Shown: positions 25,747 through 35,188 of the stretch, one piece after another
Numbering within the stretch: position 1 is the stretch's first letter
How the letters are laid out: every line of letters begins with the position of its first letter
DNA from: an uncultured Spirochaetaceae bacterium
GTDB taxonomy: Bacteria > Spirochaetota > Spirochaetia > Sphaerochaetales > Sphaerochaetaceae
Direction: 5' to 3'
Assembly: GCA_944389015.1 (NCBI GenBank)
Contig: CALXKS010000008.1
Coordinates: forward strand, 1 to 64,000
DNA length: 64,000 nt
Made by a program: the position numbers and the translations under genes
The notes under the pieces: generated by a model
The model's input: the letters and a program-made list of their open reading frames with translations, nothing else
What the model was told of the DNA's origin: nothing
Databases searched by the model: none

Positions 25747-26795
25747 GTCCAGAAAAAAAGCCTTTCTTCTCCATCATCGTGCCTGTATACAACACTGAAT
25801 CCTTTCTGAATAAGTGCATCGACAGCATTCTTGCACAGACTTTTACTGATTTCGAGCTTATTCTCGTCGATGATGGTTCCAAAGATAACTCACTTGCTAT
25901 CTGCAGGGACTTTGAAGAGATCGATAGCCGTGTTTCCGTAATAATCCACCCTGAGAATAAAGGATTATGCAAGTCTAGAGATGATGGCCTTTGCAAAGCC
26001 TCCGGAGATTACATTGTCTGGGTTGATTCAGATGACTTCATCGATGAAAACCGCTTATCAACACTATACAATGAAATTCAGAAAACCAAATGTGATGTAG
26101 TAATAACAAAATACATTCATGAATGTGAAAATGGAAAACAGATCATTTTCTCTGATAGCATTCCAAATGGTTTCTATTCTGGTGAGAAATATGAAGAAAT
26201 AAAACCTCATATTATGGAATTCAACCGTAAATCAGGAATGAGAAATATACATACTGTTCTATGGAATAAAGCATTCAAATCGGAGCTGATGAAAATCTCA
26301 AAATACAAGATCCCTCTATCTGTTAAGATAGGAGAAGACACTCCCAGAACCTTCATAGCTCTGCTTATGGCAAAATCTATTTCATTGATCAGTGACTCTT
26401 CATACCACTATGTTCAGCGCCCCGGGCAGATGATGAAAGTACGGTATGAAAACAATTACTGGGAAAATGCAATGTCAATCTATTCGCTTATCAGGGATAT
26501 GAACAACGAATACAAGTTTGCTAACCGGGATATAAGCTACGAAATAAACCAGAATATCTGCATAGACTCCCTCAATTCAGTGATAATGGAAATAAATCAT
26601 TCAGGCAAATCCAAAGAGCAGATTATTTCCAGGATAAATGAAATATGCGATTCCAGCATTTTCAATATGGCTGCATCAAAAGACCTAATAAAGAAACAGG
26701 CCTTTTATTTTAAACCAGGTCTACATGCTATGAAGAATTCTTCATTGAAAACACTTCGAGCCTACGCTATGGTCTGGAAGCTTCTAATGGGATAG
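25743..26795 (+). CDS. family 2 glycosyltransferase
   Basis: A 350-residue GT-A enzyme: F-S-I-I-V-P-V-Y-N-T-E near residue 12, V-D-D-G-S-K-D-N-S near residue 45, W-V-D-S-D-D-F near residue 95. The C-terminal 120 residues form a helical extension typical of capsule glycosyltransferases. ATGA overlap with the upstream gene indicates one operon. Confidence 0.85.
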   Translation: MSPEKKPFFSIIVPVYNTESFLNKCIDSILAQTFTDFELILVDDGSKDNSLAICRDFEEIDSRVSVIIHPENKGLCKSRDDGLCKASGDYIVWVDSDDFIDENRLSTLYNEIQKTKCDVVITKYIHECENGKQIIFSDSIPNGFYSGEKYEEIKPHIMEFNRKSGMRNIHTVLWNKAFKSELMKISKYKIPLSVKIGEDTPRTFIALLMAKSISLISDSSYHYVQRPGQMMKVRYENNYWENAMSIYSLIRDMNNEYKFANRDISYEINQNICIDSLNSVIMEINHSGKSKEQIISRINEICDSSIFNMAASKDLIKKQAFYFKPGLHAMKNSSLKTLRAYAMVWKLLMG

Positions 26796-26820
26796 AAAGA
26801 CTTTTCAGCACTAAATGTGA

Positions 26821-26826
26821 TATATT
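26821..26826 (+). promoter_or_regulatory. extended -10 (TGA-TATATT), leaderless start for 26835
   Basis: TGA followed by TATATT, eight nt before the ATG at 26835. No Shine-Dalgarno sequence is present in the 39-nt gap after the preceding gene. Confidence 0.45.
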
Positions 26827-26834
26827 GTTAACCG

Positions 26835-28397
26835 ATGGATAATCTGGCAGCAAAACGATTGAATAGAATCAATAAATCAAAGCTGAATACGACTATTGCT
26901 CTGACAACTTCTGTATTGATGGGTGTATTAAGCTTCGCTGAAAGAACAGTATTCAATCACTGTTTTATTGCAGACTATCTTGGACTATATAGTTTCTTTT
27001 ACAATATTATTGGTATCTTAAGTACAATAGAACTTGGGGTAACAAGTGCAATATCTTTTGCCCTTTATGCTCCAATTGAATATAAGCAATATGATCAGAT
27101 TGCTGCTATATTACGTTTATTCAAACGCACTTACAGATTAATTGGAACAATAATATTATTTGCTGGCCTTTGTTTATTTCCAATACTTGGAACACTAATT
27201 AAAACTGAAATTCCAATTGAGGATGTCAGACTTTACTTCTCTTTTTTCCTGATCAAAACTGTCGTTATATATTATGTAACGTACAAGGGTATTCTTATTA
27301 CCGCCAATCAAAATCAATATAAATCATCTATCATCACCAATTCTGCATGGTCAATTTTATATATTGCAGAAATGATTATCTCAATTACAACACATAATTT
27401 TTTATTATATTGTGTTGCAATCTTTGTTTTCGAAACATTGCGATGTGTAGCAATGTACATCGTTGGAGGAAGAGAATTCCCTGAAATAAGAAAATACAAA
27501 AAAGCTAAATTATCATCTGATAATGCTAAAATTATAATAAAGAACGTTAAAGGTTTGATAATAACTAGAATCAGTTCCGTGCTTGTAACATCGACAGACT
27601 CGTTACTGATCAGTGCAATGGTCGGAACTGCTTTTCTTGGTAAATATTCAAACTATCAGATGATAACAACCGGACTCATGACGATAACGGCTCTGGTGCC
27701 TCAATCAATAACTGCAAGTGTTGGCAATGCTGGCGTAACAGAAACAAAGAGAACGATGTCAAAAAGCTTTGAGATCCTGAACATGGCATCATTCTTCGTG
27801 TATGGGCCAATGATAATCGTACTGATAAATATCATTAATCCGATCATATCCACTTTTTTCGGAGCAGACAGAGTAATAGACATTTTCTCTGTAGCCCTTG
27901 TATGTACCAGCTTTTATTTATCAAACCAGAGAGAAATCATTCTTACATTCAAGTCCTCTCTTGGATTGTATTGGGAGGATCGCAAGCGTCCGGTAGTCGA
28001 AGGGCTTACCAATCTGATTGTATCCATCATCCTTGGGAAGTTCTGGGGATTCGATGGGATAATCATCGGCACAATCGTATCACAGGTTTTCGTGAACCTG
28101 ACTATCGAACCTCGGGTTATCTATCATGAAGGACTGCATAGCTCGGCTTTCTGGTATTACATAGTAACATCAGGAAGATGCCTCCTGACAATCTTCCTAT
28201 CATTGATATGCTTTATCATCAACAGCCACATTGAATTGTCAGGAATACCCCAGATTATTGTTTATACTTTGGTTTCTATTTTGATTACTGTACCAGCGTT
28301 TCTCTTGCTATATCACAGAAACGAAGACGCCAGGACGATATTCAGAACAGTGAGAATAGCTTTCCAGAAAAGAAAGAACAAGACTAAATCAGATTGA
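26835..28397 (+). CDS. polysaccharide flippase (Wzx-like, MOP superfamily)
   Basis: A 520-residue integral membrane protein with 12-14 hydrophobic segments and the polysaccharide-transporter look of Wzx/MATE relatives (N-terminal R-x-x-K-x-x-x-x-x-x-x-L-T-T-S-V-L-M-G). It would flip undecaprenyl-linked glycan units to the outer face. It follows the glycosyltransferases in the same direction. The gene's 3' end overlaps the convergent GT28-like gene by 9 bp. No Wzy polymerase is seen in the window. Confidence 0.8.
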   Translation: MDNLAAKRLNRINKSKLNTTIALTTSVLMGVLSFAERTVFNHCFIADYLGLYSFFYNIIGILSTIELGVTSAISFALYAPIEYKQYDQIAAILRLFKRTYRLIGTIILFAGLCLFPILGTLIKTEIPIEDVRLYFSFFLIKTVVIYYVTYKGILITANQNQYKSSIITNSAWSILYIAEMIISITTHNFLLYCVAIFVFETLRCVAMYIVGGREFPEIRKYKKAKLSSDNAKIIIKNVKGLIITRISSVLVTSTDSLLISAMVGTAFLGKYSNYQMITTGLMTITALVPQSITASVGNAGVTETKRTMSKSFEILNMASFFVYGPMIIVLINIINPIISTFFGADRVIDIFSVALVCTSFYLSNQREIILTFKSSLGLYWEDRKRPVVEGLTNLIVSIILGKFWGFDGIIIGTIVSQVFVNLTIEPRVIYHEGLHSSAFWYYIVTSGRCLLTIFLSLICFIINSHIELSGIPQIIVYTLVSILITVPAFLLLYHRNEDARTIFRTVRIAFQKRKNKTKSD

Positions 28398-29513
28398 TCT
28401 GAAATCGTCGATAAGCAATTGGGCAAGATCCTTTGCGCTATACTTTATCGGGACTTTTCCGAAAGCCAGATCGAGATCATCAAGCTTCAAAGGGTTCTCA
28501 GTGTAATACTTCACGACTTCCAAAGCCTTCTCTGGATTATCGGAGCAATTCCACCCTACTTTATACTTCTCAATATAGTCAGCAGAAGGGATTACGGTAT
28601 AAACAAGTTCAGTGATGAGGAAAGGTCTATGAGCATAAATAGCTTCAACTATTGTATTGATTCCAGCTCTTCCTGCTATGATATCCGACGCCGCAAGGTA
28701 ATCATTGACATTATTCACAAATCCTGGGACATGGACTGTGGTTCTGCTATTCTGCCTGATGATTTTCTCAATTCTGGACCTTTCTTTCTTATCGATTCCT
28801 CCGATAATCACAATCTGCATATCCAAATCATGTCTGATTATTCCTTTAAGAAGCGAAAGGGATCCTATTCCCTCTCCTCCAAGATTCAATTGCAGAGTGA
28901 ATCGATTCTCGTCCAATCCAAGCTTCTGTCTTGCCTCTCGTTTTGTAAGAACAGGACTTTCCGCTATTGACTGCTGCAAGGGAAACGGAGAAAGCCTGAT
29001 GGTCTCAGGCTTCTGCCCCATCTTCCCAACAACATCCATTCCTTCCTGTGTAGCAATCAAAAATCCCCTGAGCTTATCACAGATTGATGCAACTGGTGCA
29101 GAAAACACATCTGTAGCAAAGTAGTATACCGGAATATCAATACCTGCATATGAAAGCATCTCTGCTATTATTGTGCTGGCATATGGATGGGTAGCGAATA
29201 TGAAATCCGGCCGAAAGTCTTCGAGATTGGCATGAAGCATACGCTGACAATGCCGGTTCGCGAATCTTATTGCGTATTCCATGCCATTGGAGTCACTGTC
29301 ATTATGCTTCGATATACGTCTTTCAAGATCAGGGAATTTAAGCATTGTCCGCCAGAACATCTTATTGATACGCCCCATCCATCGTATATCAAGATAATCA
29401 AAGAACTCATCAAACTCACAGTCCACACCTAAATCGATAAGTGCATCATGCACTGCTTTAGCGGGAACATAATGACCTTTTCCACCATCAACATAAAGGC
29501 ACAGACATTTCAT
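28389..29513 (-). CDS. MGDG-synthase-like glycolipid glycosyltransferase
   Basis: A 374-residue GT-B enzyme of the monogalactosyldiacylglycerol synthase family. The N-terminal glycine loop G-G-K-G-H-Y-V-P-A-K-A near residue 10 and the donor-site part (L-G-G-E-G-I-G-S-L near residue 195 and A-G-R-A-G-I-N-T-I-V-E-A near residue 285) fit. It would transfer galactose or glucose onto diacylglycerol, a known membrane lipid type in spirochaetes. ATG 29513 begins the conserved strand and has GGAG 5 nt upstream, with a TATAAT about 19 nt before the start. Confidence 0.8.
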   Translation of the reverse strand: MKCLCLYVDGGKGHYVPAKAVHDALIDLGVDCEFDEFFDYLDIRWMGRINKMFWRTMLKFPDLERRISKHNDSDSNGMEYAIRFANRHCQRMLHANLEDFRPDFIFATHPYASTIIAEMLSYAGIDIPVYYFATDVFSAPVASICDKLRGFLIATQEGMDVVGKMGQKPETIRLSPFPLQQSIAESPVLTKREARQKLGLDENRFTLQLNLGGEGIGSLSLLKGIIRHDLDMQIVIIGGIDKKERSRIEKIIRQNSRTTVHVPGFVNNVNDYLAASDIIAGRAGINTIVEAIYAHRPFLITELVYTVIPSADYIEKYKVGWNCSDNPEKALEVVKYYTENPLKLDDLDLAFGKVPIKYSAKDLAQLLIDDFRSI

Positions 29514-29567
29514 AGCAACTCCAAACAGCATGATTATATCATCATTGCCCAACAGCAGGAATAACGA

Positions 29568-29573
29568 TATCAT
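29568..29573 (+). promoter_or_regulatory. -10 box TATCAT, leaderless start for 29581
   Basis: TATCAT ends seven nt before the ATG at 29581. No Shine-Dalgarno sequence. It is divergent from the promoter of the galactolipid-synthase-like gene. Confidence 0.45.
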
Positions 29574-29580
29574 TGTTCCA

Positions 29581-32085
29581 ATGAAGGGCAATAATAATTA
29601 CATGGTGAAAATCATGGGATTTATCATGAAGCATTCGGCTGCTGTCCTGATAGCAATTCTCCTGATAACGGTTTTCTTTTTCATAAATCTTTTCAAGTTA
29701 CAGATGAATGCAGATGTTTTTGCATATGCAGCATATGCTCCGCCTTCGGAAATAATCACAACACCTGAGAATAAACCCAAAGAACGTCTTCATGTCAGCG
29801 GAATAGATGAAGATACGTCAGCAATATATCCTGACAGGGGGGAGGTAGTCGAAGTACCGGAACGTGTCAATTCTATCTTGGCTGAAGATCTATCCGGAAC
29901 ATCGGAATTCTCTCCGGTTGAACCGATAATCAATGAGTATGAAGGTGACAAAGGCGATGGCAATTTCTATGACGGATATGTCATCATATTCACCTCAGAC
30001 AGGATGTTCGATCCAGAGGTTCTGAATACAATCTATGATGTCCGGAGCAACCTTGAGAAGCGATGGGAAATCGGCACATGCCTTTCACCATTTGATTATG
30101 TTACAGTCGATAAAAAAGGATCCAGATTATCGGTGACTCCAATCGCTCCCGTAAAACCTGGGGAGACATGGACAGAAGAAGATGCAGAAATATTCCGTGA
30201 AAGGCTGATGAACGACTCTGTTGCAAAAAACTATCTGTATACAGATGATGGCTCAACCATAATGATATATTACAGGGCACGGGATCTGAATCAGCAATCA
30301 ATCGCAGAACTTGATACATTGGTCAATCCACTTAGGGAGTATGGTCATGTTGCGCTTAACGGAGGAGGATTGATCAACAGCGCAGTAATGAAGTATCTCA
30401 ATAGGGATCTTATAACATTGCTTATTCTCTGCTTTGCTGTGATCCTCATTGTATTCTATCTATCCTTCAGATCATTGAAATCCATGCTGCTTCCTGCATC
30501 GCTTTCATTGATTGGAATAATCTGGACTCTGGGGACAATGGCCATTGCAGGTTATCAGCTGACCATCGTAACAATTCTCACACCATGTCTTGTTCTCACA
30601 TTGGGTTCATCCTATTCAATACACATGGTCAGTGAATACTTCGAGACACTGGCACAGAATGACAAGGAGAATCTGGCTGCGCACTTTGCAAAGATCTCAA
30701 AGACAATATTCTTCGCAATGGCTACAACAATCGCAGGTTTCCTTTCTCTATTGATCTGCAGGACTCCATTGTTCAAGGACTTTGGCGTTACGATATCAAT
30801 CGGAGTGCTTTATTGTGCAATACTGGCATTCACCTACCTTCCTGCCATGCTGACAAGAATGAAAATGCCGGCACAGAAGAAGATCAAGTCCGTGCACGAT
30901 GGAATTCTTGTCAGAATTATACGCAGATTCTCTGTCATCATCACAGAGAAATGGTGGATATTCCTGATTATCACATTGCTTATAATCATTCTTTTCGCTT
31001 TTGTGAATGACAAAATCGGCTTTGATTCCAATTATATGTCATATTTCCCCGCAGATGATCCTATTGTCAAAGATTCAATCTATTTTGCTAAGACACTTGG
31101 AGGTACGGATCCATACTATCTGACAATCACTGCTCCGGATAATGAATCAGGGTTCTTCCTTAACCATGATAATCTGAAACTTGTCTATGCTTATGAAAGC
31201 GCTATAAGAGCAGCATGTCCTGATATTGTCCAGATTCTATCCTTCAGTCAGTACGTAAGTTTCCTCAATGAAGTATATAATGGATCACCAGGAATCCCTG
31301 ACAGCGATGGACTTCTTAATCTGCTTTCCCGTGTCCTCAAGCAGATAAGCGCACAGATTGGTTCCGATGTCCTGAATGTTCTGATAAACGAAGATGCTTC
31401 ACAGATTACTCTTTCGATGCGGAATTATGATTCTGTAGAACAGGATCTTCAGACAACAGCCAGCGCACGGCGATTGGAGACTGTCCTTGATTACTACAGA
31501 TATATGCTGCCAACAGGAACTACCAGCGAGATCCACTGTCCTGCCTCGAATGGCTTAAGAGCCAGTAATATGATAATGGTCGATCAGAACAGATCTACAG
31601 TGCTTTCAATGGTTATAATCCTGATTCTGGCATCCTGCGCAGTCGGATCGATCAAATATGGAATATCTGCTCTTATACCAGTCATGGTAGGAGTCATGAT
31701 CAACTACATATTCATGTGGGCTGCAGGAATTCCTTTTGACATCGTCACAGTAGGATTCTCTTCAGTAGCAATCGGATCAGGAATTGATGATGCCCTGCAT
31801 TTTATAATCAGATACAGGCTGAAACAAAAAGAACATCTGGCTTTGCCCACAAAGGAATTGCTTAAGCAGAATATCATAGAAACAGGCAGACCGATCATAT
31901 TGACATCGCTCAGCATTGATGCAGGTTTGATTATGCTTGTCTTTGCATCGTATACACCGATTCAGTATTTTGGAATATTGATGTGTATTGCACTTACAGT
32001 TGCGATGCTCGCTACGCTCTGTATTTTGCCACCAACGATTATCCTTTCTGATAAGATAGGTGAAAAGCTAAAGAAATCACATTGA
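29581..32085 (+). CDS. RND-superfamily transporter, MMPL-like
   Basis: An 834-residue membrane protein with the twofold RND layout: one transmembrane helix, a large extracytoplasmic loop, five helices, then a repeat of helix, loop and five helices. The conserved S-I-D-D-A-L-H-F-type motif appears as G-S-G-I-D-D-A-L-H-F-I-I-R-Y near residue 735, and T-I-A-G-F-L-S-L after helix 4 of the first half. It resembles MMPL/hopanoid-type exporters that move lipids or lipid-linked compounds using proton motive force. The neighbouring glycolipid synthase suggests a lipid cargo. The start at 29581 is favoured by the adjacent -10 box; an in-frame ATG at 29530 lies in the divergent promoter. Confidence 0.8.
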   Translation: MKGNNNYMVKIMGFIMKHSAAVLIAILLITVFFFINLFKLQMNADVFAYAAYAPPSEIITTPENKPKERLHVSGIDEDTSAIYPDRGEVVEVPERVNSILAEDLSGTSEFSPVEPIINEYEGDKGDGNFYDGYVIIFTSDRMFDPEVLNTIYDVRSNLEKRWEIGTCLSPFDYVTVDKKGSRLSVTPIAPVKPGETWTEEDAEIFRERLMNDSVAKNYLYTDDGSTIMIYYRARDLNQQSIAELDTLVNPLREYGHVALNGGGLINSAVMKYLNRDLITLLILCFAVILIVFYLSFRSLKSMLLPASLSLIGIIWTLGTMAIAGYQLTIVTILTPCLVLTLGSSYSIHMVSEYFETLAQNDKENLAAHFAKISKTIFFAMATTIAGFLSLLICRTPLFKDFGVTISIGVLYCAILAFTYLPAMLTRMKMPAQKKIKSVHDGILVRIIRRFSVIITEKWWIFLIITLLIIILFAFVNDKIGFDSNYMSYFPADDPIVKDSIYFAKTLGGTDPYYLTITAPDNESGFFLNHDNLKLVYAYESAIRAACPDIVQILSFSQYVSFLNEVYNGSPGIPDSDGLLNLLSRVLKQISAQIGSDVLNVLINEDASQITLSMRNYDSVEQDLQTTASARRLETVLDYYRYMLPTGTTSEIHCPASNGLRASNMIMVDQNRSTVLSMVIILILASCAVGSIKYGISALIPVMVGVMINYIFMWAAGIPFDIVTVGFSSVAIGSGIDDALHFIIRYRLKQKEHLALPTKELLKQNIIETGRPIILTSLSIDAGLIMLVFASYTPIQYFGILMCIALTVAMLATLCILPPTIILSDKIGEKLKKSH

Positions 32086-32092
32086 ACAAATC

Positions 32093-32132
32093 AGAGTCCT
32101 CTCTGCATCACATCTAAATGAGGACTCTTTCT
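32093..32132 (+). terminator. intrinsic terminator after RND transporter
   Basis: Perfect 9-bp stem AGAGTCCTC/GAGGACTCT (32093-32101 with 32120-32128), 18-nt loop, then TTTC. Confidence 0.65.
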
Positions 32133-32149
32133 CACCACAATCTTCTGCA

Positions 32150-32192
32150 AAATAAATACCCTCCGGATTGTTTCAAACACAGATCAGGAGGG
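32150..32192 (-). terminator. intrinsic terminator of the feo operon
   Basis: 10-bp stem with one mismatch (32159-32168 with 32183-32192), an inner TGTTT/AAACA stem, and a T-rich tail on the minus strand (TATTTATTTT). It follows the last gene of the feo operon. Confidence 0.7.
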
Positions 32193-32209
32193 CATTCATG
32201 CCTTCTTCA

Positions 32210-32569
32210 TCAGCTCATTGATACTACCCTGTATCCAGCATTCTCAATGGCTTTCCTGACAAGGAAATCATCTGTATCACGATCGAACTTAACATCTGCG
32301 ACCCCAGACTTATAGTCAACGAACTCAGCAGCCGCTCCATCGACGGAATTGACAGCTGCCTTAACACGTTCCGCGCAGTTCTGGCAATGCATGCCATCTA
32401 TCTTCAAAGTCCGTCTTTTCATCACAGGGCCGCTTAGTGTCTTCTCCCCTGCCTTCGCAGATGAACCGCCACCGCAGCATGGTCCCTCACCTTTGAAGTG
32501 TCTGACGCTGCCACGGGCTGCAAAGATGATAAGAACGGCAACGATCAGGACTATTATCACATCAACCAT
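32210..32569 (-). CDS. membrane-anchored heavy-metal-associated (HMA) domain protein
   Basis: A 119-residue protein. Residues 1-18 form a membrane helix. After a short linker with a Cys pair (G-P-C-C-G-G-G) comes a 65-residue HMA fold with the metal-binding G-M-H-C-Q-N-C-A near residue 60. It should bind a soft metal ion (Cu, Zn or Fe/S-type) near the membrane. It starts one base after the stop of the 49-residue gene, with GGGGAAG upstream. As the last gene of the feo operon it may chaperone or sense metal for FeoB. Confidence 0.75.
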   Translation of the reverse strand: MVDVIIVLIVAVLIIFAARGSVRHFKGEGPCCGGGSSAKAGEKTLSGPVMKRRTLKIDGMHCQNCAERVKAAVNSVDGAAAEFVDYKSGVADVKFDRDTDDFLVRKAIENAGYRVVSMS

Positions 32570-32570
32570 A

Positions 32571-32720
32571 TCAATCTTCCCCGAAACGGCCATCCCGTTT
32601 CTTCTCATTAATCCTCTTTATCTTCTGGACAATGAGATAAACACCCATTCCAATGACATAGACGCCAAGGAATATGGCGACCATATAGAACATTGAGCTT
32701 CCGGAGTATCCACCTGTCAT
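32571..32720 (-). CDS. small membrane protein, 49 aa, in the feo operon
   Basis: A short gene found by reading the gap between its neighbours. The 49-residue product starts M-T-G-G-Y-S-G-S-S, has one hydrophobic helix (about residues 11-32) and a strongly basic tail (K-I-K-R-I-N-E-K-K-R). Its ATG overlaps the previous stop (ATGA) and the next gene starts one base after its stop, so translation is coupled on both sides. Function unknown; position suggests a FeoB accessory. Confidence 0.7.
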   Translation of the reverse strand: MTGGYSGSSMFYMVAIFLGVYVIGMGVYLIVQKIKRINEKKRDGRFGED

Positions 32721-32908
32721 CGATTATCCTTCCTTTCCGCAGCACTCTTCAGAAGATCATCGATATAAGCAGAAGAGCAGCCGGTGCATCCTGAGCAGGA
32801 TCCGGATGCACAGCCAGAACATCCTCCCCTCCTCTTCTTTCTGATGATTCTGCAGATGACATATGCCGAATAAAGCGCTACAAGCAGAAGCACTGCAATA
32901 TCTGCCAT
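32717..32908 (-). CDS. FeoB-associated Cys-rich membrane protein
   Basis: A 63-residue protein: one N-terminal helix (residues 4-20), a basic R-R-K-K-R-R segment, then seven residues of Cys in a G-C-x-G-C / S-C-x-G-C pattern (residues 29-45), and a charged tail. This is the known small Cys-rich protein that follows feoB in many anaerobes, thought to serve FeoB function in place of FeoC. Lies 77 bp after feoB. Confidence 0.85.
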   Translation of the reverse strand: MADIAVLLLVALYSAYVICRIIRKKRRGGCSGCASGSCSGCTGCSSAYIDDLLKSAAERKDNR

Positions 32909-32985
32909 ATTGACTCCTTATAAGGGAGGCGGGAGTAACCCCCGCCTCCAGGTTAGCTATATAATGCGGTAGACCGCATGTTTGC

Positions 32986-35172
32986 TTATACAGCTGCCGC
33001 CTGAACAGATCTCTTCGAGTAAGTCTTGAGATCCTTATACGGATCAGGACGGAAGAGCATATAGAGCATGACTGCAAGAAGAATCAGTGCTACTACTGTT
33101 CCGGCACCGAAGCCTCCGCCGGCGAAGAGCATTCCAAGCTGATACACGATAAGCGTGACAACATAGGCGAACATATTCTGGAAGATGATTGCGAACCAGA
33201 ACCACTTTCTTGACTGAAGCTGCTGGGCCATTGTAGCTATTGCTGCAAGACATGGAGAATCAAGCAGGTTGAACATCAGGAAGCAGAATGCGGCAAGCGC
33301 TGTAGGGAACCACGAGCCTATGACAGATGCAACTGCTACCGCATCCTCCTCCATTCCGGCCTCTACATTCGCAAGGACTCCCATCGTCGATACAATAGCT
33401 TCCTTTGCGGTAAAGCCGGAAAGAGAAGCCGCGACAGGCTGCCACTGGCCGAAACCAAGAGGTGCGAATATCGGGGCAATGGCTCCTCCGATAACAGCAA
33501 GAAGGCTGTCGGAGCTATCATCAACCATTCCGAATCCATCTGGGCCGAATCCGAATCCGGAGAGGAACCACATCACAACACAGGCAAGGAAGAGTATCGT
33601 ACCGGCTTTGATGATGAAGCCCTTAAGTCTCTCCCATACATGAAGAAGAACAGTCTTTGCCGATGGCACATGATAAGCAGGAAGCTCCATGACAAACGGT
33701 GCGGGCTTTCCGCTGAAGGGCTTCGTCTTCTTAAGCATGATTGCAGATACAAGAACTGCAGCGATCCCGATGAAATACATAGCAGGAGCTACCCATGCGC
33801 TTCCGGCATAACCTGTTGCAGCGCCGGCCATGACACCGCCCATAAGAGCGATTACAGGCAGTTTTGCACCGCAGGGAACAAAAGTGGACGTCATTATCGT
33901 GAGCCTTCTGTCATTATCCTGCTCGATAGTGCGCGATGCCATTATACCCGGGATTCCGCAGCCTGAGGATATAAGGAGAGGAATGAAGCTCTTTCCGGAA
34001 AGGCCGAAGTGCCTGAACACCCGGTCCATAACGAATGCGATGCGCACCATATACCCGCAGTCCTCAAGGATAGACAGGAACAGGAACAGGATAGCCATCT
34101 GAGGAACAAATCCGAGAACCGCGACGAGACCGCCGACAATGCCATCCACGACAAGACTGGTGGCAAGATCCCCAGCCCCGATTGCTGCCAGTCCATTGGA
34201 AAAGAGATCAGCAACCCAGCCTCCGAATGTATCATTCGTCCAGTCCGTGACCCATGTCCCGACAGTTGTGACTGAAACATAATAGACAATGAACATCACT
34301 GCGATGAAGATTGGGATACCAAGGATCCTGTTGGTGACAATACGGTCGATCTTATCCGTTGTGGACATCTCGGCCTTGCCCTTCTTGACGCAGGTAGAGA
34401 CGATCTTCTGGATATATCTGTATCTGGCGTCCGTGATGATGGACTCCATATCGTCATCATGATTCTTCTCTATCTCCTTCCTGAGCTCCTCTGCTTTCTT
34501 CATCTGATCAGCAGTGAGGGCAAGCTCTGTTATAGCTTTCTCATCATTCTCAAGGAGTTTGACAGCGAACCATCTCTGCTTTTCAGGCATGACAGATGAT
34601 GGAAGAAGCTTCCTGGCCTCCTCGATTGCTCTCTCGAGTTCTTCCGGGAAAATCTCAGCAGGGAGCTTTCCCGTCTTCTCCTGAGCAGTCTTCTCTGCTT
34701 CCCTGATGACAGCATCAAGACCTGTCTTCTTCAGGGCAGAAGTCTCCACCACAGGACATCCAAGGACCATCGAAAGCCTTTTGGTATCGATCTTCAGGCC
34801 TTTCTTCTCAATCAGATCTGCCATATTGAGCGCGATGACTACAGGAACACCAGTCTCGATCAGCTGAGTTGTGAGATAGAGATTCCTCTCAATATTGGTC
34901 GCATCGACAAGATCAATGATCACATCCGGATTATCATGAAGGATATAATTGCGGCTTACAACCTCCTCAAGCGTATAAGGAGAAAGGGAATAGATTCCGG
35001 GAAGATCGGTAACAACCACGCTTCCGCCTTTTCTGTCCCTGACTTTACCTTCCTTCTTCTCAACAGTCACCCCTGGCCAGTTGCCTACATACTGATTAGC
35101 GCCGGTGAGCGCATTGAACATCGTTGTCTTTCCGCAGTTCGGATTGCCTGCAAGTGCGAATCTGTAGCTCAT
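32986..35172 (-). CDS. feoB: ferrous iron transporter FeoB
   Basis: A 728-residue ferrous iron permease with an N-terminal GTPase domain: G1 G-N-P-N-C-G-K-T near residue 9, G3 D-L-P-G-I-Y near residue 54, N-x-x-D-like A-L-N-M-A-D near residue 118, then membrane helices with the gate motifs and conserved Cys in V-P-C-G-A-K-L-P (second gate) and G-C-G-I-P-G. It imports Fe2+ across the inner membrane, typical of anaerobes. The start at 35172 has GGAGG upstream; an in-frame ATG at 35217 overlaps feoA. Confidence 0.95.
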   Translation of the reverse strand: MSYRFALAGNPNCGKTTMFNALTGANQYVGNWPGVTVEKKEGKVRDRKGGSVVVTDLPGIYSLSPYTLEEVVSRNYILHDNPDVIIDLVDATNIERNLYLTTQLIETGVPVVIALNMADLIEKKGLKIDTKRLSMVLGCPVVETSALKKTGLDAVIREAEKTAQEKTGKLPAEIFPEELERAIEEARKLLPSSVMPEKQRWFAVKLLENDEKAITELALTADQMKKAEELRKEIEKNHDDDMESIITDARYRYIQKIVSTCVKKGKAEMSTTDKIDRIVTNRILGIPIFIAVMFIVYYVSVTTVGTWVTDWTNDTFGGWVADLFSNGLAAIGAGDLATSLVVDGIVGGLVAVLGFVPQMAILFLFLSILEDCGYMVRIAFVMDRVFRHFGLSGKSFIPLLISSGCGIPGIMASRTIEQDNDRRLTIMTSTFVPCGAKLPVIALMGGVMAGAATGYAGSAWVAPAMYFIGIAAVLVSAIMLKKTKPFSGKPAPFVMELPAYHVPSAKTVLLHVWERLKGFIIKAGTILFLACVVMWFLSGFGFGPDGFGMVDDSSDSLLAVIGGAIAPIFAPLGFGQWQPVAASLSGFTAKEAIVSTMGVLANVEAGMEEDAVAVASVIGSWFPTALAAFCFLMFNLLDSPCLAAIATMAQQLQSRKWFWFAIIFQNMFAYVVTLIVYQLGMLFAGGGFGAGTVVALILLAVMLYMLFRPDPYKDLKTYSKRSVQAAAV

Positions 35173-35188
35173 TTTCCCATCCTCCGGT

